The notes below the pieces were generated by a model that was given only the letters and a program-made list of their open reading frames with translations, made no database searches and had not been told where the DNA came from. From an uncultured Ignavibacteriales bacterium (GTDB lineage: Bacteria > Bacteroidota > Ignavibacteria > Ignavibacteriales > Ignavibacteriaceae): DNA of 32,537 bases. The stretch covers positions 1 through 32,537 of the forward strand of contig CAJXGP010000002.1 of assembly GCA_913053915.1 (NCBI GenBank). The letters are read 5' to 3'. Below are positions 27,307 to 32,537 of the stretch, one piece after another. The translations under genes were made by a program, and so were the position numbers. The first letter of the stretch is position 1; each line of letters begins with the position of its first letter.

Positions 27307-27885
27307 TCACAGCTCTTTGTCTGAAATGTAAATTTTCTTGATCGGCTTCTGTTCAGCTGATTTAATGGCTTCCTGAATAGCAATTAGCCTTACCCGATAA
27401 AGCACCGACGGTATATATTTTGCCCCGAGAGTGCCCCACAAATGATTTTGTTGTTCGAAATTAAGAGTATATAATTCAACTATCAATTTTTCAATTGAAG
27501 GGTCCATTCCGGGAACTTTTTCTTTGGTGAACACATTGTTTGCCTGGAAACATCTGACAACAGCGGAAAGATATTGAAGTGCCGTATTGTACTTTTGATA
27601 ATTTGCCGAAACCAGAATAAACAGGTTAAGTTTAATTTCAGGATTTACTTGAGAAACATTGCCGTTAGGTGAGATTGAAATTGTATTTTGTGATTTTAAA
27701 GTTCGTTCTTCTTCTACATTAACCAAAGTAATTGCGAGAGAATTATTCTGTGCGGCTAAAGTGCCGTCCGGTTTTACAACATGAGATAAAACAATAAAAT
27801 CTTCGCGCGTTAAATTAAGCTCGGGTAATAGCTTTAAGTAATTCTCCAGTGCACCTTTAATAACTTCTAATCCTTTATCAATCAT
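27307..27885 (-). CDS. DUF4255 cap/terminator protein, Afp16/Pvc16-like
   Basis: This 192-aa protein fits DUF4255, the N-terminal domain of Afp16/Pvc16 proteins. Seen are an initial helix (IDKGLEVIKGALENYL), a strand with SLAITLVNVEEERTLKSQ, the core NPEIKLNLFILVSANYQKYNTALQYLS, and the closing QQNHLWGTLGAKYIPSVLYRVR. Afp16 ends tube and sheath growth. In Afp the gene is near the end of the cluster, but here it leads the structural genes. No ribosome site is obvious before the ATG. Confidence 0.88.
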   Translation of the reverse strand: MIDKGLEVIKGALENYLKLLPELNLTREDFIVLSHVVKPDGTLAAQNNSLAITLVNVEEERTLKSQNTISISPNGNVSQVNPEIKLNLFILVSANYQKYNTALQYLSAVVRCFQANNVFTKEKVPGMDPSIEKLIVELYTLNFEQQNHLWGTLGAKYIPSVLYRVRLIAIQEAIKSAEQKPIKKIYISDKEL

Positions 27886-27902
27886 TTAAATTTTATAAAA
27901 TA

Positions 27903-28058
27903 TTAGTGTAAGCAAACAGGTTTAACCCGGTTATGATTAACATTCAATAAACTATAACAAAGCTTTTTCTCTTTATTAAAATATTCTTTAATAATACCTT
28001 TACATTTCAGTTCCGTTAATATCTTCAAAACCTTTTCAGACAAAGCGTTTATTGAATA
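27903..28058 (-). pseudogene. Start-less remnant of the small winged-helix gene
   Basis: An open frame of 51 codons without an ATG encodes a C-terminus that aligns with the 88-aa protein across the NusG-like gene. ALSEKVLKILTELKCKGIIKE and then KKLCYSLLN here match FSDTIFKELSELVGKGIITE and EKLFYRLVN there. An in-frame stop precedes it at 28059-28061. A TTG at the sixth codon could start it, but no ribosome site is visible. It looks like the decayed tail of a duplicated copy. Confidence 0.6.
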
Positions 28059-28135
28059 TTATCTTATTTTTTACACACTCCGTCTTCTTCGTTTCCACGA
28101 AAAATGTAACAGAAAAGGAATTTTAAGAAAAATTA

Positions 28136-28672
28136 TTAGTTTAACAGAGTTATATCAGAGCGATTAATATCAACTGCTGCTGCTCTATTAATAAAGTTTA
28201 CATTTAGGACAATACGATCTCGTCCTTTGATTCTAGAAATTAATCCTTCCAAACCTCTCATAGGCCCTAGTTCTATTCTAGCCCTTCTACCCTTGATATC
28301 TAATTCACAAGGGATTAAATTAATTTTACAACTTTCAGCGACATAAATTTTCTCAAGATCTTCTATTAATTCAAATTGATTTGAAACCTTGAGTATTTTT
28401 GCAATGTGATGAGTTAATAGTAATTCATATCGTTCTTTTTCATCTGCTAAAACAAATAAATATCCTGCGAATAACGGTAAAACAGTTTGTACCTTTTTTC
28501 TTCCATACATTTTTATTCTTGATTCTAACGGGAGATAGAATTTTGTTCCTACAACATTACAATAATGAGCAACTTTTTTTTCTCTTCTGGATCTAGTATG
28601 AATAACCATCAAGTTTTTATTTTCAACATTTGGTTTATGAACCAATTCTGATATATTTAAGTTTGTAAGCAT
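28136..28672 (-). CDS. NusG-like specialised antitermination factor (UpxY/RfaH type)
   Basis: This 178-aa protein has a NusG N-terminal domain from about residue 20 (NLMVIHTRSRREKKVA, then FYLPLESRIKMYGRKK, the helix-flanking PLFAGYLFVLADEKERYELL) and a C-terminal KOW-type region at about 125-178 (ARIELGPMRGLEGLISRIKG). Length and motifs match the UpxY, RfaH and LoaP-like paralogues of NusG that bind RNA polymerase and let it cross long operons. It stands at the head of an operon of about 29 kb whose genes run the same way, which is the usual arrangement for such factors. No clear Shine-Dalgarno site is seen before the ATG. Confidence 0.85.
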   Translation of the reverse strand: MLTNLNISELVHKPNVENKNLMVIHTRSRREKKVAHYCNVVGTKFYLPLESRIKMYGRKKVQTVLPLFAGYLFVLADEKERYELLLTHHIAKILKVSNQFELIEDLEKIYVAESCKINLIPCELDIKGRRARIELGPMRGLEGLISRIKGRDRIVLNVNFINRAAAVDINRSDITLLN

Positions 28673-28707
28673 GATCTCATAAAAATAATTTCATTTAAAA
28701 AAACGAA

Positions 28708-28974
28708 TCAATGTTTATTGGAATTCACTAATCTGTAAAAGAGTTTTTCATTTTGATTTTTATATTCTGTAATTATTCCTTTACCAACAAGTTCAGATAA
28801 CTCTTTAAATATCGTATCAGAAAAGTCTTTAAACATTTTATCGGACAACTTATTAATCTCTTTTTCAAAAATCGCTAAACAGATTCCAATTAAATCGTCC
28901 TCCTTATTAATAGATTCGGAATTGAGATGTTCAATTATTTTTTGAGAAAGATTTGATTGATTAATTGAATTCAT
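28708..28974 (-). CDS. Small hypothetical protein, possible winged-helix regulator
   Basis: This 88-aa protein is not in a family I recognise. It appears fully helical up to residue 65, with a charged amphipathic run (EKEINKLSDKMFKDFSDTIFKELSEL). It then shows KGIITEYKNQNEKLFYRLVN, which looks like the wing hairpin of a winged-helix domain. The start is preceded by GATGGAAATAAA, a modest ribosome site. It is the first gene of the head cassette, 35 bases before the NusG-like gene, and a decayed relative of its C-terminus lies on the other side of that gene. A partner or regulator of the NusG-like factor, comparable in place to UpxZ, is possible. Confidence 0.6.
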   Translation of the reverse strand: MNSINQSNLSQKIIEHLNSESINKEDDLIGICLAIFEKEINKLSDKMFKDFSDTIFKELSELVGKGIITEYKNQNEKLFYRLVNSNKH

Positions 28975-29012
28975 TTTATTTCCATCGTTGTCAAATTAGT
29001 TACAATGATTAT

Positions 29013-29027
29013 GCCCTTAGATATCCT
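29013..29027 (-). promoter_or_regulatory. Weak candidate sigma-54 promoter (-24/-12)
   Basis: The minus strand reads AGGATATCTAAGGGCA, with GG and GC separated by ten bases as sigma-54 needs. The flanking bases match the consensus TGGCAC-N5-TTGCA poorly. Transcription would start near 29001, about 27 bases before the 88-aa gene. Chance occurrence is possible. Confidence 0.22.
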
Positions 29028-29098
29028 TTTGATAATTATTTGTTATTGTTGTAGTTAAAGATTATCCTTAATTAATTGCTTTATAAAGTTATGAGGTA

Positions 29099-29104
29099 AT
29101 TATA
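29099..29104 (-). promoter_or_regulatory. Candidate -10 box TATAAT
   Basis: A perfect TATAAT lies on the minus strand. The best -35 (TTGTTT) is 19 bases upstream, which is longer than ideal. It could serve the eCIS head operon if sigma-54 is not used. Confidence 0.2.
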
Positions 29105-29184
29105 CCACAGTAACATACTCTAAAAACAAAATCAAAAACTTCTTTTTCGGATAGAGGTAATATTTTAATAATAATGTATTGTAT

Positions 29185-29219
29185 TTATAGAATAACAAAC
29201 GATTATTATTATTCTATAA
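29185..29219. promoter_or_regulatory. Perfect 11-bp inverted repeat, possible operator
   Basis: TTATAGAATAA and TTATTCTATAA are exact reverse complements separated by 13 bases. The stem is almost pure AT and has no following T-run on either strand, so a terminator is unlikely. It lies roughly 190 bases upstream of the possible start near 29001, a usual distance for an enhancer site of a sigma-54 activator. Confidence 0.5.
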
Positions 29220-29242
29220 GAAAATATTATCTGGAAGAATGT

Positions 29243-29257
29243 GCGGCAGAATTTCCA
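29243..29257 (-). promoter_or_regulatory. Second weak candidate sigma-54 promoter
   Basis: The minus strand reads TGGAAATTCTGCCGCA. TGG and GCA are at the right spacing, but the other bases diverge from the consensus. It would leave a leader of about 255 bases containing the 11-bp inverted repeat. Confidence 0.2.
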
Positions 29258-29320
29258 CGATAAGTTTGAGAAAACCACATTATGCGATTCATTAAATAGA
29301 AGAATACTGATTCAGGGAAC

Positions 29321-30706
29321 TTATTTTATAAGGCGGTAAATGTTCGGTTCGATCTTGTGCTTCTTTATTAATCTATAAAAATCTCTTCTGTCTTTTTTTG
29401 CAAAATGAGAAGCCTTGCTTACGTTACCATTAAACAATTTTAAAACGCTTTCTAAATATTTTATTTCAAAATTATCATTTATCTCTTTTTTAGTTTTTTC
29501 AAACGAATGCAGGGTATAATTAATATTCTTATTATATTTTCTAAAATTTAAGTGTTCCATTTCAATGCAATTACTTGAACTAAGAACAACGGCTTCTTGG
29601 AGCAAGTTCTCCAATTGTCTAATGTTACCAGGCCATGAGAAATAGGTTAAATACATTAGTGCTTCCGGTTTAATATACTCAATTTCCTTTGAAAATAATT
29701 TTGCAAATCTTTCAACAAAATGTTTAGCCAATAATGAAACATCCTCCTTTCTATCTCTTAGGGGAGGTATAAATATATTAATCACAGATAACCTATAAAA
29801 TAAATCATTTCGAAATTCTCCTTCTTCAACGAGCTTGATCAAATCTCGATTTGCAGCTGCAATAATTCTAACATCCGACCAAATAGTTGATGACTGCCCT
29901 AAAGGTTTATATTTTTTGTCCTCAATAAATCTTAAAAGTTTTACTTGTGAAGTTATTGGCAACGACTCAATTTCATCAAGAAATAAAGTACCACGTTCTG
30001 CAGCATGAACCAGACCTTTTTCCGTTGTATCGGCATGGGTATAAGCTCCCCTTTTGTGACCAAAAAGTTCGTTTTCAAACAACTCATTTGGAATTGCACC
30101 ACAATTTACAGCTATAAATGGTTCCTTAGCACGATCACTTAAATGATGTATTAACTTTGCAGTCAACTCCTTACCGGTACCGGTTTCTCCCTGTAAAAGT
30201 ACTGTAATATCCAAAGGTGCAACCTTGCATATTTTGTTCTTTAAGTTTATAGCTGCTGGTGATTCCCCAACAAAAATATCAAGTATTGACCTTTTTTTTA
30301 TGTATTGTTTAATTGATTGAACACTTTCTTTTCTCTTACTTTTTATATGCCAATGAATGATGAATTGTATATCCTCTTTTTTTAAAGGAGTATGAATTAT
30401 GCCCCAAGCATAATCATGGCAATTTAAGCAATGCGTACAACTGGTATCGACAACACAATATAAGGGAACCAGAGGAAATGCATCATGCAATTCATGTAAT
30501 TTCCACTTTTCCAAGTTTTCACCATCACAATAATTACCTATGAGAACCAAGACTAAACTTGGACATGGATATATTTGATTTAAGTCACCATCATTACAGT
30601 CTATTGATATATACTTAATACTTTCTAATGTATTGATTGACTCAATGATGAGGTGTTTTAAAGGATGGTTTAGAGGATTAAATATTAGAACTAACGGGTC
30701 ATCCAT
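29321..30706 (-). CDS. Sigma-54 enhancer-binding protein with Cys-rich N-terminus
   Basis: This 461-aa protein has a central sigma-54 interaction ATPase: Walker A GETGTGKE (173-180), L1 loop GAYTHA (220-225, in place of the usual GAFTGA), Walker B GTLFLDEIE (239-247) and the finger segment RNDLFYRLS (299-307). A Fis-type helix-turn-helix closes it (about 418-448, NGNVSKASHFAKKDRRDFYRLI). The first 120 residues have a receiver-like strand and helix pattern but no clear phospho-acceptor Asp. They carry CxxCxxCH (90-97) plus Cys37, 48, 60 and 84. It likely turns on sigma-54 promoters, with the eCIS operon downstream as the obvious target. The signal might be a metal, redox state or a bound cofactor. 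Confidence 0.88.
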   Translation of the reverse strand: MDDPLVLIFNPLNHPLKHLIIESINTLESIKYISIDCNDGDLNQIYPCPSLVLVLIGNYCDGENLEKWKLHELHDAFPLVPLYCVVDTSCTHCLNCHDYAWGIIHTPLKKEDIQFIIHWHIKSKRKESVQSIKQYIKKRSILDIFVGESPAAINLKNKICKVAPLDITVLLQGETGTGKELTAKLIHHLSDRAKEPFIAVNCGAIPNELFENELFGHKRGAYTHADTTEKGLVHAAERGTLFLDEIESLPITSQVKLLRFIEDKKYKPLGQSSTIWSDVRIIAAANRDLIKLVEEGEFRNDLFYRLSVINIFIPPLRDRKEDVSLLAKHFVERFAKLFSKEIEYIKPEALMYLTYFSWPGNIRQLENLLQEAVVLSSSNCIEMEHLNFRKYNKNINYTLHSFEKTKKEINDNFEIKYLESVLKLFNGNVSKASHFAKKDRRDFYRLIKKHKIEPNIYRLIK

Positions 30707-31539
30707 TGTAGTTCCATATATAAAATTGTTAACATTAATTTTTGTTCTTTGTTTGATAAATATTTCAACTCACTACAAATTCCTTATTCATTTTTTAAAA
30801 AATGTCATTGTTTGATAAAAATTTGTCAATAATTTATAAAGAACAGTGTTTATTACTTTATATACACTGCATGAAAAGGAAAACTCTTTAAGCCAGATAT
30901 GTTATAAGTAAATTAGGACGAGAATCGAAATGAGAGTAAACCCGGAAGTATGAATATCTCACACCACAACCCCGTCTCAAGTGATGAGTAATAAGTATAG
31001 TTAAAGTTGTAATAATAATTATTTAAAGTCAAGCTTAATTAAGCAAATACTAAAAGTCGAATTGACTAAAATTCAATTAGTAAGTGCGACAAAAATATAA
31101 AAATAATAATGGGCTTACCAATTATTATATCGGGAAGTAAAATTATTTGATATATCTTTTTAACTTATTATTTTTTGTTGGGCTTCACAAAGTGATACTT
31201 GTGGGAAAAGCCCAGGTTTGTCAGTTGGTTCGTTTGATCCCCGCCACAAATGACTTGGTTATAGTTGTTATTCTAACTTATTATTTAATTTTAATAGCCC
31301 CATCCTTTTCCGAAGAAATCACTTTGTGACAGGATGGGGGTATTGCAAAGCTAAAAAGGAACCGGGCTTTAGCCCAATAAAACAATAATTTTTAATTTCA
31401 ATGTTTTGAATAAATGTAAACGCACTTGGTAATTTATGTATAATACCATCTAATTCAATAATAAATTTTAGCACATTTAATTATAGTCTGTCTTAACTTA
31501 TCCTTCTAAAAACATACAACTTCTAATATTCAACAACTA
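30707..31539. other. Long intergenic region between divergent genes
   Basis: No convincing gene is present. The first 370 bases are AT-rich with short palindromes (GCTTAATTAAGC near 31032) and otherwise nothing I can name. The second part holds the GC-rich palindromic element described separately. A TATAAT at 31439-31444 may belong to the recombinase promoter, but its -35 is poor. Confidence 0.55.
31168..31388. repeat. MITE/REP-like palindromic element
   Basis: Imperfect inverted ends of 17 and 18 bases (TTATTTTTTGTTGGGCT, and in reverse TTATTGTTTTATTGGGCT) bound a 221-base block. Inside are several stems: GGGCTT with AAGCCC around a CACAA/TTGTG stem, CCCCATCCT with AGGATGGGG, GGGCT-TT-AGCCC, and an exact 12-bp inverted pair TCACAAAGTGAT (31185) and ATCACTTTGTGA (31318). 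It is more GC-rich than its surroundings and has no coding potential I trust. This looks like a non-autonomous mobile or REP-type repeat. No clear target duplication is seen. Confidence 0.5.
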
Positions 31540-32511
31540 ATGGACAAAAAAGCTATGTACTCAATCCAGAAAGCTACTACAGAATTTCTTCAACATTGTC
31601 GTTATGAAAAAAACCTCAGTCCCAAAACTATTAAATCATACAGCATCGATCTAAAACAGTTATCAAATTTTTTAACTGAAAAGAATTACTCGCTTGAGAT
31701 AACCGATATAACTAAAAATGAACTCAGGGAATTTCTTGAGTTAATCTCTTCTCTCAAACCCAAATCCATAAAAAGAAAAATAGCAACAATTAAAGCTATG
31801 TTTAATTTTCTTGAGTTTGATGACCGGATCGAAATAAACCCATTCAGAAAGATGCGCATAAAAATTAAGGAACCAAAGACATTGCCTAAAGTAATGGATA
31901 TCAAAGAGATTAAGAAAATCTTTAATACTGCTTATGAAAAACATTCTTTATCTGTAAATGAGAGTGAATACAAATTTTTTGAATCATTAAGAGATATTGT
32001 TGTCATCGAATTATTATTTGCTACAGGTGCCAGAGTCTCGGAAATAGCTAACTTAAAAGTGAATAGTATTGATGTTCAAAACGGAATGGTTACAATAAGA
32101 GGAAAAGGAAATAAAGAGCGTATTATTCAAATCTGCAATCCCGAAACATTACACCTTTTAAAAAATTACCATAAGCGTTACTTGAAAGAAATTGAAAAAT
32201 CAGGCGGTTTCTTTTTAATTAACCGATTAGGAAAAATGTTATCCGACCAATCCATAAGAGTAATAGTAAAGAAGCTCGCTTGCAGAGCAAAGCTGAAGAA
32301 ACATATTACGCCCCACGTCTTCCGGCATTCATTCGCTACCCTGCTCCTTGAAAAAGATGTGGATATAAAATATATACAGTCCCTGCTTGGACACAGCTCT
32401 ATAATGACAACACAAATTTACACCCATGTAAACCGTGCACAACAAAAGAAAATATTAAAAACAAAACACCCGCGTAAAGACTTTTCCATGCTCGCACTTT
32501 TAGTTTCCTGA
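31540..32511 (+). CDS. XerC/XerD-like tyrosine recombinase
   Basis: This 323-aa protein has an N-terminal SAM-like core-binding domain (about 8-95; LSPKTIKSYSIDLKQLSNFL) and a complete catalytic domain. Arg165 (GARVSE), Lys189 (GKGNKER), His259 and Arg262 (HVFRH), His285 (LGHSS) and the nucleophile Tyr294 (IYTHV) are all in place. It should cut and rejoin DNA at short inverted core sites. It could be a chromosome-dimer Xer, an integron- or island-type integrase, or an invertase; sequence alone does not decide. It is divergent from the sigma-54 regulator and 152 bases from the palindromic element. No good Shine-Dalgarno site precedes the ATG. Confidence 0.9.
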   Translation: MDKKAMYSIQKATTEFLQHCRYEKNLSPKTIKSYSIDLKQLSNFLTEKNYSLEITDITKNELREFLELISSLKPKSIKRKIATIKAMFNFLEFDDRIEINPFRKMRIKIKEPKTLPKVMDIKEIKKIFNTAYEKHSLSVNESEYKFFESLRDIVVIELLFATGARVSEIANLKVNSIDVQNGMVTIRGKGNKERIIQICNPETLHLLKNYHKRYLKEIEKSGGFFLINRLGKMLSDQSIRVIVKKLACRAKLKKHITPHVFRHSFATLLLEKDVDIKYIQSLLGHSSIMTTQIYTHVNRAQQKKILKTKHPRKDFSMLALLVS

Positions 32512-32537
32512 ACGAAGGATAACTAAAGGTTAACTAT

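Larger units (their letters stand above)
28975..29320. other. Intergenic control region at the head of the eCIS operon
   Basis: No gene is seen in these 346 bases between the sigma-54 activator and the 88-aa gene. The region is very AT-rich. It holds an 11-bp inverted repeat at 29185-29219, two GG-N10-GC patterns on the minus strand and a TATAAT at 29099-29104. The promoter of the eCIS operon is most likely here. Confidence 0.6.

Noticed and set aside
163..27885. Prophage or type VI secretion locus
   Set aside because: No capsid, portal, terminase or integrase-lysis set, and no TssJ, TssL, TssM or ClpV genes. The DUF4255, CIS tape-measure, Afp11- and Afp12-like and DUF4157 proteins fit eCIS.
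31220..31252. tRNA-like 3' segment (GGTTCG followed by GATCCCCGCCA)
   Set aside because: The T-stem does not pair, and no acceptor, D or anticodon arms are found around it. A tRNA remnant at an attachment site is possible but not supported.
31161..31286. 13-bp direct repeat TAACTTATTATTT at 31161 and 31274
   Set aside because: It is short, AT-only apart from one C, and not placed at the ends of any element, so chance is likely.
31147..31329. 60-aa plus-strand frame in the palindromic element
   Set aside because: It runs through the hairpins, has no ribosome site and no family resemblance, so it is most likely spurious.

Overview
This AT-rich window carries one nearly complete extracellular contractile injection system (eCIS, the Afp/PVC/MAC family of phage-tail-like machines). 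It lies on the minus strand from about 28974 down to 163. The sequence supports a low-GC member of the Bacteroidota/Chlorobiota/Ignavibacteriota group. The tape-measure, DUF5908 and DUF4255 proteins, the PKD and carboxypeptidase-regulatory modules, and a NusG paralogue resembling Bacteroides UpxY all point that way. Several genes have good Shine-Dalgarno sites (AAGGAG before the sheath and DUF5908 genes), which fits Ignavibacteriota-like relatives better than typical Bacteroidia. This placement is inference.

Layout in order of transcription. A plus-strand tyrosine recombinase (31540-32511) sits at the right edge next to a MITE/REP-like palindromic element (31168-31388). A sigma-54 enhancer-binding protein with a Cys-rich, receiver-like N-terminus (30706-29321) is followed by a 346-base regulatory-looking gap with an 11-bp inverted repeat. 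Next come a small possible winged-helix protein (28974-28708), a UpxY/RfaH-like NusG paralogue (28672-28136) and a start-less remnant that resembles the C-terminus of the small protein (28058-27903). The particle genes follow: DUF4255 cap protein, an unknown 356-aa protein, one sheath, two tube proteins, DUF5908, LysM baseplate protein, VgrG-like spike, PAAR tip, gp25-like wedge, the two large baseplate proteins (Afp11- and Afp12-like), a 1603-aa PKD-rich probable fibre, the tape measure, and an AAA+ ATPase. The left end holds a DUF4157 cargo/effector with a probable HNH nuclease C-terminus, a four-helix membrane protein, and a peptidoglycan-binding muramidase-like enzyme.

How the genes probably work together: the sheath surrounds a tube tipped by spike and PAAR, is built on the baseplate, is measured by the tape protein and is capped by the DUF4255 protein. 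The ATPase assists assembly or loading. The PKD protein probably contacts the target, and the DUF4157 protein is probably the payload. The genes are tightly packed, with several ATGA or few-base overlaps, so they probably form one transcript of nearly 29 kb. The sigma-54 activator and the NusG-like factor at its head suggest a switch at initiation followed by processive antitermination.

The least explained items are the regulatory head, the PKD fibre, the 57-bp repeat array inside the tape measure, the unknown gene between cap and sheath, and the small membrane protein beside the effector. I see no capsid, portal or terminase genes, no T6SS membrane-complex genes, no rRNA or convincing tRNA, and no CRISPR array.
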